Below are positions 35,131-48,350 of a DNA stretch of 64,000 bases, one piece after another. Under the pieces are notes generated by a model. That model had not been told where the DNA came from, did not search any database, and saw only the letters and a list, made by a program, of their open reading frames with translations. The translations under genes and the position numbers were made by a program. Every line of letters starts with the position of its first letter. Within the stretch, counting starts at the first letter, position 1. This DNA is from Salvator merianae (Eukaryota; Chordata; Lepidosauria; Squamata; Teiidae): contig QVOM02000126.1 of assembly GCA_003586115.2 (NCBI GenBank), positions 6,369,330-6,433,329 on the forward strand. Direction: 5' to 3'.

Positions 35131-35644
35131 TGAAGCTTTGTTAGAATTGTCAGCACATGTACGGGTGTCACGGCATCAGAAGTATGGAGCGTGAATGGCG
35201 TGCGTCCATCAGTTCATGAACACATCCCAATGAGCCGATGTTCTTATATATGAACAATATTAATATTTTTTGAGAAAAAGTGAGGAAAATGGATCAGAGA
35301 AGGCCTTGAGAGCATCTTCATATGTCTGCTCTTGCACAAACCTGTTCTGTAAGCTTCCTGTAGCAAATACAAATATGATGGAGAGATGTCTCCAGAAGAA
35401 TTATCTGCCTTTTTTCCCAATCCAAAGTAAGTGGATGATGAGGAAGAAAAGAAACCACTGGATTCCACAGCCCTGGCTGTGCTTCTGCAACAGTTCTGAG
35501 AATATGTTCCAAACAGTCTCAATAAGAGCAAACAATCCCACCAAAGCAGATGGACTCCAGGTCAGGAGAGGCCTCATTCTAGCCAAACTCAGCGCATCAG
35601 CCTGGCTATTTAGCGGTAACCCTGAACGCTTCCTTCCTGAGGTT

Positions 35645-35890
35645 CTGCAAATTATTTATTTGGATTTATAAGCTGCCTTCCACTGAAAGGTCCCAAGGCA
35701 ATGTAAAAGACCAACATTTTAAAAAAAATCTTAAATAAAACATATTTTAAAAACCCAAATATAGTTCTAAAAATAGGTATTTCTACCCCAAACCAAGTCC
35801 ACATGCCTAGGCAGAAAGAAAAGCTTTGGCCAGGTGCTGAAAAGTAAACATAGTAAGTGCCAGGGAGACTTCTGAGAAAAAGAAATGAAA
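35645..35890 (-). mobile_element. LINE 3' tail, decayed
   Basis: TTATTTATTTGGATTTATAA and GCTGCCTTCCACTGAAAGGT resemble other reversed LINE tails here. No coding part. Confidence 0.35.
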
Positions 35891-37394
35891 CAGCAAGGAT
35901 ATTAACAGGAGCTGTTACTGTAAAGTGCACTATTTTACGAGTGATGTTTGTTGCCTTCTTTGACAAATCTGAAAGCTACCTGTTGGCAGGTAGGTGATGC
36001 TGCTAAACCACGTGTCATTTTGTTTTTTTTAACAGACGGCAGTACGATTTTCCCATATTAATATTATTGTCACTTGGGAAAGTTACCACGACAGCAAGCA
36101 CTCGAAGAACTGATCTAGAAACGAAAAACCAGGGAACGTGTTTTAAATTAGAAGAAGGGAAAGACTCCACATATTGGACCAATCCTCAGATTCACACCCG
36201 TATGATCTGAGACATAAAGAAAGGGCAGAATAGCAAATCTCTTGGAATTGTGAACAATTAATTGTGGTTTTAGTAGAACGCTGCCCTTGTCATGAACCCC
36301 AGTTGCTCATTCTCAAGTCCCTGTCCCACTTCCGTGTGAGAAAATAAGAAAGATGCTCAGAGAGAAATCTGCCAAGATTTTGGTTGCTGTTTATGTTGAG
36401 AAGAAGAAGATTGAAATAGCTTTTTTTTTTCCATTTAGAAGAAAACAGCTACTGGCGAAGCAAAGGCCTTAAGAACAGGCCAATCCTGGGCACCAGGCAG
36501 GAATTCTACAAGACCCTGTGCGAGTCCCTAAGCCATCTGATGCTTATCTCTCCTCATAAAGTGCCATCCTATCATTAACGAGCAACTAATTATCTGTGTC
36601 CTGTTCACAGAAAGAGGGAGAGAGAATGTGTTACTCCAAACCAGAACCAGCTCTGATGGCTCTCCTACAAACCACCAACATTTTAACTGCCTGTTTTGAT
36701 TCATCCCATCTTGGTCCATTTTGTTCTTGGGAAGGTTGAGTCATTCCATCTCTCGAGTTGGCAGGTCAAGCATAAACTGTCTACCCACCCACAGCCTTTT
36801 ATATGCTGTCTTAAGAAACCTGAAGCAGCTGCAGCGCCGGCTGAAGAGAACTTGGGACTCCCGTTAAAACAGCCCAAGCACTTGCTTCTTCTAATTTACA
36901 ATGGCATCCATAACAGGCACCTAAAAATAGATGACCTTTCGTAAAGGAGGGGTTACAAATAGACCTCTGTTGCAGAGGGCTAATTTTGAAAAGCTAAATT
37001 GATTAATTGCAGTTTCCAAAATCCTGCTTCTTGCACCTAACAACAGAATAGGCAGACGCGAGCACTTTTTTTTAAACTTGGGTTATTTTTGTGAAGATGC
37101 TAAGTTGGCAAAACAGGTGAAGGAACATGCAGATTTCTGCCAAGATCGGTTATTCTGCAGAGCCTTGGAAAAAGCTCACAGGGTTCCCATCCTGACGGGC
37201 TGTGGCCCTTGCTGCAGGAAGTATCCCTTTTGTTGCTCAAAGGGAATGGAAACGCATTGTTCACTCTGCAGGCCTTAGTCCGTGTAGACAGACACTGGAA
37301 GCCAAAATATCTGAGACAGCCCTTCCATTAGGCGGGAGGCAGCTGCTTCAGGAAGACGACACAGGGAAAGATGACAAAATGCTGAATGGTGTGT

Positions 37395-37665
37395 GTTGCT
37401 TCCTCTAAACCTGACCACTGTAATGTGCTCTACATGGGCTGCCCTTGAAGATGGTTCAGAAGCTGCAACTGACACCAAAGGCAGCAGCAAGACCGCTGGC
37501 TGGATGAATATCACACTGGTCCTAAAAGGCCCGAACCGACTTGGGGCCTTGTTTTACTTAGTTCTTTTTCAGTGTGTTTTACATTGGTTTTACTGTGATC
37601 TGTCCTGACACCTCTGCGTATATGACAGGTTAGAAATACGAACGAACAATAAAATAAATAAATGA
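37395..37665 (+). mobile_element. L2-like LINE ORF2 3' part
   Basis: Translation shows frame-shifted traces of a motif like DYCNALYLGLPLKMVRKLQL (here CCACTGTAATGTGCTCTACA ...). It ends in AATAAAATAAATAAATG. Confidence 0.5.
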
Positions 37666-37747
37666 GTCCCTTGTTCTTAGTTGTGGAGGAAGATACCCTG
37701 GTTGACTATTTTAAAGGAAGCTCCACCTTCTACTCCAGCTGATGTCT

Positions 37748-38371
37748 TAGAATATAAGAACATATGAGGAGCCCTGCTAGATCAGGCCACAACCCATCTA
37801 ATCCAGCATCTGTCCAACACAGTGGCCCACCAACTGCTCCTGGGCATTCTGAAGCCAAAAACAAAGGGAAAACCTTCACTTACTCTCAACGCCCTGCACA
37901 TGGCCTTTAGAGACATCCTGCCTGTCTCTCCAGTCTGGAGGCAGTAGCTAGGCATTCTTTCTGGTAGCCACTGATACACCTGACCTCCATGAATCTGTCC
38001 AATCTATTCTTAAAACTATCCAGACTGAGTGCTGTCACCACCTCTTCTTGTAGTAAATTCCGTAGATCAATGACCCTATGGGGAAAAAATGCTTCCCGAT
38101 TCTTGGTCCTAACTCTATCCACCTTATCCATACCGTCTATGAGTATATATACTTCAATCAGGTCTCCTCTTAAACGCCGTTTTTCAAGGCCGAAGAGGCC
38201 AAGACGTTGCAGCTTGATTTCGTATGGAAGGTGTCCCAGGCCCTTGATCATTCTGGTTGCCCTTTTCTGCACCTTCTCCAGTTCCACAATATCCTTTCTG
38301 AGGTAAGCTGACCAGAATTGTACACAATATTCCAAGTGTGGTCTCACCATAGATTTATAAAGAGACATCTA
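37748..38371 (-). mobile_element. CR1 LINE 3' end with open ORF2 C-terminus
   Basis: The minus-strand ORF 38368-37907 (153 codons) reads YKSMVRPHLEYCVQFWSAYL, RKDIVELEKVQKRATRMIKG, LGLFGLEKRRLRGDLIEVYI and so on, an undisrupted C-terminal part of CR1 ORF2 reverse transcriptase. The 3'UTR follows to 37748. It is 5'-truncated, so not autonomous. Confidence 0.9.
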
Positions 38372-39225
38372 AAATTAGGCAAGCACTGGAAGCTGACCAT
38401 CGAAGTCTTTCTCCTTAGTGTAGTCATGAGAACACAGGGCCAATGTTCCTTGCACAAATCTCAAGATGCCAAGTGCGAGGTGGTCTCCCAACAAGATGCC
38501 AACCAGACCAGAGATCCAGACCTGCTCGACCTTCATAACGCGGTTGCATCATAGATCTTCATGCCAGACCCTGGGAGACAACCGAACGAGGACAGGAATC
38601 GAGTAGAAAGGACAAGCCACAAGGACCTCACTGAAGGCACCTTGTCACTCCCAAAAAGTTTGCTCCAAAAGTAAACATGGTGAAGGAGCTAATCATCGTA
38701 GAAGCAGAACAAAATACTGCAGACTATAACTTAACTGGAAAAAGGAACCACTGCATACGATAACAGTATAGAATAAATAAGGATAAAAATCGAACGATAA
38801 ATTGGAAATTCACTTCTTCCAAAATGTACCCTGCAAACATGATACATCTAAAAGTCTACAGTCCTCGTCTAGTCAAAGTTCCTTTAATGTGGATGATAAT
38901 GATCTAAACTAATCACAATAGAAAGCACAGTCATTAATTCATTACAAATTATTGTCATTCATGTACATTATATCTGGAGAAAACAAAGACTAACTGCTCT
39001 GACAAAACTTCCTTTCTTGGTCAATTTGAAGTACTTATGTATAGCAGCACTATTAGGGAATCCATCATGCTCTGCTTCTCCAAAACATCTGAATCAGGAG
39101 AGACCATCAAGAACCAAGAACAGGATGCAGTGTTTTGGCAGAAGGCCAGCAGGCTGAGAGAGAAGCCTTGTTGGTAGATTCAGGGGGTGGGGTGGGGGGT
39201 GCACTTCCTCAGAAGGAAAGGTTAT

Positions 39226-39448
39226 AAGAACCTAAGAGGAGCCCTGCTGGATCTGGCCACAGGTCGTCTAATCCACCCAGTGGCCCACCAAGAAGACAAA
39301 GGCAAAACCTTCACCTGCTCTCGACTCCCTGCAAATGGCCCTTGAGAGGCATCCTGCCAGTCTCTCCACCCTGGGGGCTGTATCTAGGCACCTGTTCTAG
39401 TAGCCATTGATACACCTGTCCTCCATGAATTTGTCCAACCCCTTAGAG
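39226..39448 (-). mobile_element. CR1 LINE 3'UTR, downstream half of a CR1-CR1 dimer
   Basis: CTAAGAGGAGCCCTGCTGGA through GAATTTGTCCAACCCCTTAG on the plus strand. It breaks off exactly where the next CR1 3' end starts. Confidence 0.85.
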
Positions 39449-39800
39449 CATAAGAACATAAGAGAAGCCCTATTGGATCAGGCCACAGCCCATGTAGTCC
39501 AGCATCCCCTCTCACACAGCGGCCCACCAATTGCTTCTAGGCTTTGTCAAGCAAAAGACAAAGGGAAATCTGTCACCTACTCTCGTCTCCCTGCAAATGG
39601 CCTTATAGAGACATCCTTCTTGTCTCTCCAATCTGGAGGAGATACCTAGGTGTACACTTGCCCTCCATGAATTTGTCTAACCCTTTCTTAAAGCTATCCA
39701 GGCTGATTGCTGTCACCACCTCTTCTGGTAGTAAATTCCATAGACCAATGACCCTCTTGGTGAAAAAATACTTCTCCTTGTCAGTCCTAACTCTCTCCTG
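39449..39800 (-). mobile_element. CR1 LINE 3' end, upstream half of dimer
   Basis: Starts at ATAAGAACATAAGAGAAGCC and runs through the ORF2-tail region (TAGTAAATTCCATAGACCAA) to about 39800. Confidence 0.85.
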
Positions 39801-40039
39801 GGGTCCAGGTAAGCTCCATGGCTATAAGTGCTTATTACTAGGTTTGGCTGCTGTATTAACTACTTCCCTACAGTAATAGCTTAGCTACAGTGGCCATTTC
39901 TGAGGAAATTCATGTTTATACTATAATGTGCTCTGCATGGGAATATCCTTGTATCTGCTCCAAAAGCTGGAACTAGTAAAACAGAGTGTCCATTTTGCTA
40001 AAATGAGCACCTGTCCATGGTCATAACACTCCTGTTAAT

Positions 40040-40208
40040 ATAGAATTCCACTCTTATTTTGGTTGGATTGGGTAGGAAGCTACAGAGGTTCTAGAAGAGG
40101 GAAACGTAGCCAATCACATCCTGGAAATGGCTGCTACAGAGACGTAACCAATCAGGACAATGGAAAGCTGGGCATACAACTGGCCAATCAGTGACAAGCA
40201 CCTGTCAT
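40040..40208. repeat. CCAAT-bearing repeat segment, copy B
   Basis: CCAATCA at 40110, 40148 and 40184. The last two are 36 bp apart, mirroring the 35-bp spacing at 12614/12649, and flanking bases (AACCAATCAGGAC, AGCTGGGCA/CACTGGGCA) also match. Confidence 0.5.
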
Positions 40209-41165
40209 CAAGAAAGTCCCGAAACTAGACTACTGCAATGACCTCTGTGTGGGGCTTCCCTTTAAGATAGTTCAGAAGCTGGAACAAAGTACAAAATGCA
40301 GCACCTCAACTGTTTATGGGTGTTTCTGGCTGGATGCACACCATGCTACTTTTAAAAGATTTGAACTGGCTCCCTCTATGCAACTGAGCCTAATATTTAT
40401 TTATTTATTTATTTACTTATTAGTCTTATATCCCGCCCATCCCGAATTGGGCTCTGGGCAGCTACCAACAAGTTCAAATCCAATTAAAACATCGATAAAA
40501 ACACAAGAAATCATTAAACAATGAGATAATAAGATACTAAAACATCAAAACATCAAGACCTCCAGTCACCCCTCCAATAAAAACAATTGTAAACATTACA
40601 TATAAATTAAATAACAGGGTCCAGAAAACTACATGATGTCCTTTAACAGGACTGTCCCTGGGGCCGAATAGAGATCGGCCGTACAGTCCAGTCACCCTCA
40701 TAATCGGGCTGGTGGCACTAGCCAAAAGCCTGGCGGAACAGGTCTGCCTTGCAAGCTCTCCGAAAACTAGGCAATTCACAAATTGCCCGGGAGCTTGCCA
40801 GCAGAGCGTTCCACCAGACAGGGACGACGCATGAGAAGGCCCTATGCCTCGTGACCGAGAGGCGAGCCTCTCTCACGCCTGGGACCACCAATCTATTATG
40901 GTCCATTGAAGATCTCAATACTCTCCCAGGTGTATAAATGGCAAGACGGTCCCAGAGATATGAGGTGTTTGTATTGATGTACGAAGCCTTTAATAGCTTA
41001 GGTCCCAGTTATCTGAAGGAGCTCATCCTGAAGTTCTTTCTTCCCTTTTTGTTCAGATTTGGTTCAGAGTAAACATTTTTATATGTATCTTCACAAGGAT
41101 TTTTTGCCCCCTTGCACACCACTTTGAGAACTTTTGGTGGAAGGCCGCATATAAATATAAATATG
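40209..41165 (+). mobile_element. L2-like LINE 3' end, split by a second LINE
   Basis: LDYCNDLCVGLPFKIVQKLE at about 40220-40280 and FKRFELAPSMQLSL to about 40395, then YEAFNSLGPSYLKELIL at 40980-41030 after the interruption. The LINE-type end GGAAGGCCGCATATAAATAT falls near 41160. Confidence 0.65.
40396..40960 (-). mobile_element. L2-like LINE 3' end nested in the plus-strand LINE
   Basis: The minus-strand ORF 40918-40718 reads RHRAFSCVVPVWWNALLASS and ELPSFRRACKADLFRQAFG, the C-terminus of an L2-type ORF2 with no stops in this part. The 3'UTR runs down to a (TTTA)n tail at 40398. Confidence 0.75.
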
Positions 41166-41404
41166 CAAGCAAGGGTGCCCATTTCCCCATGCATGAATAG
41201 CCAAAATACATGAATACATAGCAAAACTGCAAGAGCTACAGGGTTACTGGCTGATATAGACAGGTTTCTTACTCACCTTTGTGCAATAACTGGAAGAAAA
41301 TTAATAGCCTTCTGGATGGGCTCATAATAGTGTAAAAGGCGATGATTAATTCTAGCTTTTCTGTATTTTCTATCATTCAATCATTCTCATATATAGTTAT
41401 AATG

Positions 41405-41560
41405 TTTTATTCAGTTGGATTTCCACAAACCACCAAGAAGCTCAAAACCACATTAAGCAAGTAATGACCGCCCACAGAAAACAGGGGGCTACAGGAACCA
41501 CGGAGGCCCCGGTGTTCCAGTGTAAGTCAGAGATGCCTCAGAGGATGAGTCACAAATCAC
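41405..41560. repeat. Unclassified repeat related to 32620-32760
   Basis: See the partner copy; the shared order of AAACCAC, TTAAGCAAGTAATG and GGAACCAC blocks is clear although divergence is high. Confidence 0.4.
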
Positions 41561-42215
41561 AAGCTTCCAAGATTGCATCAAACTAGCAAAGGCACATTTT
41601 GCCAGCTGTGTAAAAGCAAAACCGCGTTATATAAACCCAGGTTTTCTTGGGTTAAAATGTACCGGTTACAAACAATCATAGACTGATACTAAAAGGGATC
41701 TCCTGATTGACTCTCGTGATTGTCTAATAAATCCAGACAATGCCTGGGACAAAAAGTTTATTTTGTTAAAAAAATATAAGTAAATATAAAAATTAAAAAG
41801 GTTAGGTAACATCTTAGAAGAGCCATTTCCTTTTTTTTACCCTTGCGTAGGGAAATACATCGCCCAAGATCATCCCTGCTGGTCCAGATCTATCCATACC
41901 CTGAATAGGCACAGCAAGAGGCTTTTGCCAACACCCCCTTGCTTTTCAGTCCACCCCGTCACACAGACACTACCTCTCATGATGTTCATAAGAATCCCCT
42001 AGAAGGAAGAGTGACTGGAGAACATCTCCCCATCTCGCTGAAGGAATACTTCACAGACTAAAGAATTCCTGTCCAAGATCAGCCAGAGGAGGTACCACTG
42101 AGAATAACATTTGGCCTTTAATCAAACCATTTCATCATATGCAAAATTATAACAGATTTCATTAAAACTTATAATTTCTTTTCTTGGCACCAGATCCAGG
42201 AACTACGACTGGATA

Positions 42216-42431
42216 GAATGAAGTGGATGTCTAGGTACTGCCTCCAGGGTGGAGTAACAGGCAGGATGCCTCTAAAGGCCATTTGCAGGGTGTTAAGAGC
42301 AGGTGAAGGTTTTGCCTTTATCCTTCTGCTTGAGAATGTCCAGAAGCAATTGGTGGGTCACTGTGTGAGATAGGATGCTGGACTAGATGGGCTGTGGCTT
42401 GATCCAGCAGGGCTCCTCTTATGTTCTTAAT
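42216..42431 (+). mobile_element. CR1 LINE 3' end
   Basis: CAGGATGCCTCTAAAGGCCA ... TTGGTGGGTCACTGTGTGAG ... CAGGGCTCCTCTTATGTTCT. Confidence 0.85.
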
Positions 42432-44054
42432 GAGTGGTGAAAATATTCTAGGCTGATCTTCGGGAGAACTGAGGGAGATCTAGTGGAAATTCCCATTTGC
42501 GTTTCTCATTGCCCAGCCCTATTCCCAAGAAGGCAGGACAGTTTTCACAGGAATATGAATCCTGGCAGGAAGCTTCATCTTATCCTACCTTAAGAAACTC
42601 TTCATTTTTGTGCGCTGTAGAGAGACTGACTGCAACATCTGTGAGTATTTGGCAGGCAGATGTTTCTCTCCTTAAAATCTGCTAGCCAGATGTCTGATGG
42701 GCAGCTTAGGGAAGGTAAGAGTCATTCACAGACAGTTATGTCTGACAAGATGAGAGAAAGCCCATGCACCCACTAGGAGCAACCATGACTAGTTTTCTGA
42801 TTGAATCTCAACGTGACAAACCTGGAAGGTAGGGGAAAGGCACCACAGCAGGTATATAAAGCAAGAGAGAAGATATTTAAAGGATCTGGCCAGAACATAT
42901 ACGTGTCTCCTCCCCCTCTTACCTTTCTCTCTGTCAACACCCAGCCTGTCCTCTTGCTTTTAAGATGAAGAGGGCACTTTATGATTTGAAAAAGATGCTT
43001 GTCATGTGTTCAGACAGGACAAAGAAAGGCTTAATTCTGGATGTTAAAAGCCAATCTAAACAAACAAAAATCTTGCAGATTTTAGACTTCCCCTGCAGTG
43101 ACAGGAAGTCTATGGTCATCTTCAGCATAATTGCCAACGTTTGTTTATTAAAAACAATTAAATTGCTTCCCATTCCAAAATCTCAGAGTGGTCCACAACA
43201 AAAGCAAATAAACATAACCAATGTGCATGAAGACAATTAAAAATACGTAGTGGGAAGAAGAACCATTTCACACTGGAAAGCCTGCTATGTGGTCAATATG
43301 CATTCACTTTATGAAATCTCATAAGGGAGAGGGCAAGTCCCTGGCCCCAAAAAGCATACATTAAAGGTTTCAACTGCAAGGAGAGAAAAGAGAAAGGAAT
43401 GGAGAATGGGCTAAGTGTGACACGGGTTAACCATAATTTTCTAACAAAGCCTTTTTTGTGGTTCCACTTGTTGTAACCATCAGCTGGACCAAACAAAAAT
43501 CAAGGCAAAACTGCAACTTTATTAGTTACTAGTGCACTAAGGCAACCCTGCCATTAATCAAAAACAATGGAGTAGCACCTTTTGGTTATCAAAACAAAGC
43601 TTATATAGAACAATATGAAATGAGCAAATTATAGTAAGCGTGATTCAGGCATACATATTCATACTCTTGACCAATTACATTCAAAAATATGAAGAAAGCG
43701 TAACATTGCTAACTGAATACAGTAGGGCCTCAAATAAATTGATAACAAGTCAAGCTAAAACAAAGAGCTTTCTCTACTTCAAGGCCAACTTCTGCTCCTA
43801 AATTTATCGTGTCTATTTGTTCCCAGCGCTTCATGCTTAGCTGTGCACATTCTACTTTTTGCTCAAGCTGAAATGCACTCTGTACGTTGTTCCAAACTCC
43901 CATAATCCTTCTCACGAATCTCCACTTTGGCAGCACAGCCCTGACACACTGTCCTATGAAGTCATCGGTTCTGCTACTACTGCCTTCCTCATCCTGAAAG
44001 CAAGAGGGCAGGCTGGATGTTGAAAGAGAGAAAGATAAGAGGGAGAATACATGC

Positions 44055-44390
44055 ACATGCTCTGGCTTTCTCTGTGGTGGCCCCCCAAACTTTGGAATAA
44101 CCTTCCCTCAGAGTCATGACAGATAGACAGAGACAAACACTGGATCTTCTTCAGTGCTTGCAAAAACATAGTTACTCAGCCAGGCTTTGGCGGATTAGTT
44201 AGATACTGCCTCCTGTTGCAGTGTTTAATTGATTTCATTTAGTAGTTTATGGATTTTAGTTTTTAGTTTTAGATCTATGTATGAGTTGTAGATTTTATGG
44301 CTTTTGTAACTGGTTTGATTGTTTTGGTTTACCAGCCTGGGACTTTAGTAAAAGGCAATAGAAAAATCAAAATAAATACAAACACAGATT
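44055..44390 (+). mobile_element. L2-like LINE 3' end
   Basis: GTGGCCCCCCAAACTTTGGA corresponds to the VAP-x-LW motif of L2-type ORF2 tails. It ends in AATCAAAATAAATACA. Confidence 0.5.
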
Positions 44391-47300
44391 TGCTTAGCCA
44401 ATGAGCAAGCAGGCAGCGGCAGAAGTATTGTTTGCTTTTTCATCCATTCTGAAGCTCGGCAAGCTGGAATTAAGCAAGTAAGTTGCAGCAGTGACAAAGA
44501 AGAGCAGATTCAGCCAGTTATTTAGGTCTGGATCCTGACCCTGGACCAGACTGCAGAGGTGGAAATAAAAGGCAGGAAGACAATGAAAAATGCAGACTGA
44601 AAGGCAGGGCGGTTTTCCTTCACTGAACAGCTCTGTCGGAAGGCTAGGACAAAGTTTTTGCTGGAAATGGAAAGGATGGGAGCAACTCTTCTTTCTGCTA
44701 AAGTGGTTTTTTTATGCACTAAAGGTTATCAGAACAGGCTAAAGAACTGGATTCGATACGAAGGTCAAAAAAGGCAAATTGCACCAAATGCCATTTTTTC
44801 CCTTAACGCATTGATTTGGACCCAAGTCAAACTGACTTCAGCGGAATGTCCTTCCAAAACGTTCCCTGGGAGTTGCAGCTTTGGGTAAACGGCATCAAGT
44901 TAATTCTGAGTTGCACGTTTTAACCTGAAAGCAGCATTTGAGTTTCCTTTCGTCACGGGTTTCATGCCTCCTCATCCCATGCGCTCTGGTTCAACATGCA
45001 GGGAGTGTTAATTTTATGCTAACTTTTTGTTTCCTTCCTTCCTTCCTTTTTTTGAAGCGCCTAGAGTTTTTAACAGGTGCAAGCACACCCTGCTGAGAAA
45101 ACCCTAGGTTATGCTGGGTAACAAATGCCTTTTTAATTCTTCTTTTTTTTTTAACAGTCCCTGCCGTCTTGGATTACTACAATGATCTCATCCCTCCACA
45201 TTCTGCATGCCATCGCTTGGCGACACAACAAGGAAGACGCTTACTAGCTTTTGAGCGCAACAAAAGAAAGCATAATGTTCCTCTCCAGATACATGAGGGA
45301 ATTCGCTCCCCTGCGCGCCAAGCCTAGAAGCGCAAGACACAACCTGTTCCCAGAAACTGTGCTCTGGCTTGCCACTGCCCCCCCCCGTGCGCCCCCCCCC
45401 CGGCCCCAAATCACTTCCGCCCATCACGCTCCAAGGCGAGGCCTGGCTTAGCTTGAGGCCTTCGGTAACGACCGAGGCACCTAGCCCCGCATCTGTCATT
45501 CTCCTGAGGTCACTGGCCAGCTGTCTGTCCTCTCAACACCCGGCCTCGCCAAAACAGCCAGCGCATTTCTGCTGGGCTCGGGTTTCCAGGTCTGAAACCC
45601 TCCAGATAGAGCAGATCAATCATCTCTCCACAGAAACAGTGGCAAGTAAGCAGCTTCACATCCTAGAGCAGCAGGTCTGCCTGGCAAGGACACCGCAGTC
45701 TGTCTCGGGGCTGGAATCCGGCAAGCACACTTGCGCTGCATGGCCGGGATGGATTACACTGGCGGCCACCGAACTGCGGCCACATTTAGGCCCATGACTA
45801 AATCAGGATTCCCGTGCATGTAGCTCCGGGGGTGGGGAGGGGAAGGTCACGGAGCATGAGGGACAATTCTCAGTCCCCACTGACTCTCGCTTGGCTGCGG
45901 CTGCTGCTGCTTCTTATGCCGGCGTACCACTCAGTGGGAATCTGAAGGCTGATATTGCGGGCCGTGACTCAGAGTGAACCTGTCTCACTTCCCTTCATCC
46001 CTGTTAAGAGGTGCAGTCAGGAAGGCATGCAATCCACAAGGACATCCTCCATCCTCTGACATTTGCAAAGCAGTCTCATTCCGGAATATCCATGCTTTAT
46101 TCTGGAATATCCAAATACAGCGGGATAAGGAAGTCACATCTGGATGCACCCTTTCCGTGGAGAAAGACGTTAGGGATCTTGTCAATAAAGCAGGAAACTG
46201 ACTGGCTAGAGATCCTGGTAGCTAGTTAAAGTGTAAATATGACACCTTGTGGATTCTGGATCCTAAGTCAATGGCAGGTCCACAGGAGAACAGTCACACT
46301 TGGCTTTCGCCTTCTAGCAAAAAATCCCGGTCCAAGGACCACCTTGGAATGTTCAAATCCAAATATTCCAGGGCGGAACAGTCCCCGTGGTGTGATGGCC
46401 ATCCGCACTGTGAGGGTTGGAACAACCCGGAAACGGGCTACCAGCACTCGCATTGAGAATGCTGGTCGCTCCCCATGACAGAGGCCAGAAATGTCCAGCC
46501 ACTGCCGTTGCATCTGGGGGTGCAGCACATGACTACGCAGACCCAACCGCAACACAGCCTGCAGCGTTTGCACCCAGAAGTGTGTGCAATCCCTGAGTAC
46601 TGGGAGTAGTCTGATCGCTCCCAATACACTGTGGACTGCAATTTTGTGGTCCACAGCTAGTAGCAATTGGGAGCATCTGCGAACGCTCCTGATTGCTAGG
46701 GCCTCCACAAAATGCAGAAGCACTGTGCTAGTGTCTGATCGCTCACTAGCCTTAAAGTGCGAAAAGGCCCCGAATCACCCTTGGGCTGTCTCAGCTTAAC
46801 CTGCCCCTGGGGTCTTTGCGAGACCAAGAGAAATGCCCCCCATGCATGCTTACCTGAACTTCATGCACAGGAGAAAGAATGACGTTAGTAACAACAGATG
46901 CACCTAAAAAACGGTTTTAAAAGTGTGAGAACTAGTATAATCTACAATGGAAGTGCAGCTATTTCAAACCACAGCCAACAGAACGCTGGCACAAGTTCCA
47001 TTCAAATATAGAAATCAACCAACTGCAATGGAATTCTCTGCTTTCAGTCCCCAGGCACTCAAAAGTGCTTTACAAACCCGCCACTGTAGGGTCCTGAATC
47101 CACCCTTACGGCATCTTACTGAGTGTGTGTGGGAGGAAGACTCTTTAGTCTGGAAATTAGCTAAGTGTCAGCACTGTCCACCTGTCCACCAAAGTGCCAT
47201 CTTTGTCTCTTTCCCAGACGCAGCCATCGCTGTTAGCTTTCATCACAGAAGCTGCCTTCTGCTTGTGTTTTGGCTACGTTCCCTGCACAGGCTGATGCTA

Positions 47301-47556
47301 CTGCTGAGAACTGCTCATCGTTTTGGAACTCAGGGTTGCTCGTAGTATGGGGCTTGGCAATGAAAAGGGGATCCTATGGCCAGAGAGAATGCTTAATATA
47401 CTCTGTGCTGCCCTACGATCTTTGCAATCTGTTATCAAACAAAGCTTAAAAGCACGGCTCGTCTACTGTCTGCCTATGTTCCTTGAATAGGGCCTGAATG
47501 GTGATTCTGACACTAGGACTACTCTGACATTCACAGCTGAATCTGCATGCATATTT

Positions 47557-47748
47557 TAAGAACATAAGAACATAAGAGGAACCCTGCTGGATCAAGCCAC
47601 ATAGCCCATCTAGTCCAGCATCCTGTCTCACACAGTGGCCCACGCATTGCTTCTGGGCATCTCAAGCAGAAGACAAAGGCAAAACCTTCACCTGCTCTCC
47701 ACTCCCTGCAAATTGCCTTTAGAGGCATCCTGCCTATCTCTACAAACT
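47557..47748 (-). mobile_element. CR1 LINE 3' end
   Basis: Plus-strand AAGAACATAAGAACATAAGA and GGAACCCTGCTGGATCAAGC, then the shared CR1 3'UTR to about 47748. Confidence 0.85.
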
Positions 47749-47968
47749 CTTACGTATAATAGATTGTGCATGCTTGAACCTGATTATTATCCCTTACACA
47801 TATACCAACTACAAAAGGAATTCTAAGGAAATTTTGCAAGAAGGGCAGGACTGGCCCACCCTCACAGGCTGAGATGTGCCAGTCCTTGGCCTCAGAAGGT
47901 ATCCCAGCAAGCATGGGTCTGTAGTTTGTAGAAGTTAATGAGTGGCACCAAGACAAATCAAGGATTTC

Positions 47969-47983
47969 GGGGGGGGGGGGGGG
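47969..47983 (+). repeat. Poly(G) run of 15
   Basis: Fifteen consecutive G. The length may be affected by sequencing error. Confidence 0.9.
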
Positions 47984-48069
47984 ATGCCCAAATGATCTTG
48001 GAACCAAGAGACACTAACTCCATTTCTTGTCTCAAGAAAAGGTCTGAACCAGTTCATGGAAGTCAGGGC

Positions 48070-48350
48070 TAGCAATGGCTATTAGCTCTGATGAGAGTCC
48101 GACTGCTTCTGCCAATAAGAGTCTGCCTCCAAAGGCCGGCTGCTGGGAGACTGCAAGCAAGGCAAGCTGTGGGCTTGTGCCCTGCTGGGGGGCACCTTTG
48201 TGCAGCTAGCTGGCCACTGCGACAACAGGCTGATGAACTAGATAGGCCCCAGGTCTGGTCCAGCGGGGCATTGCTGATATTGCTGAGCAGGGGGTTGGAC
48301 TCGATGACCCTGGAGGTCCCTTCCAACTGTATGATTCTATGATTCTATAT
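48070..48350 (+). mobile_element. CR1 LINE 3' end, ATTCTATG subtype
   Basis: It ends GGTTGGACTCGATGACCCTG ... TATGATTCTATGATTCTAT. The terminal ATTCTATG repeat is the classical 3' end of avian and reptile CR1. A different subfamily from most copies in this window. Confidence 0.85.

Noticed and set aside
43730..44056. 108-codon minus-strand ORF as a gene or MNAT1 exon
   Set aside because: No similarity to MNAT1, no clear splice signals fitting the frame, and no recognised family.
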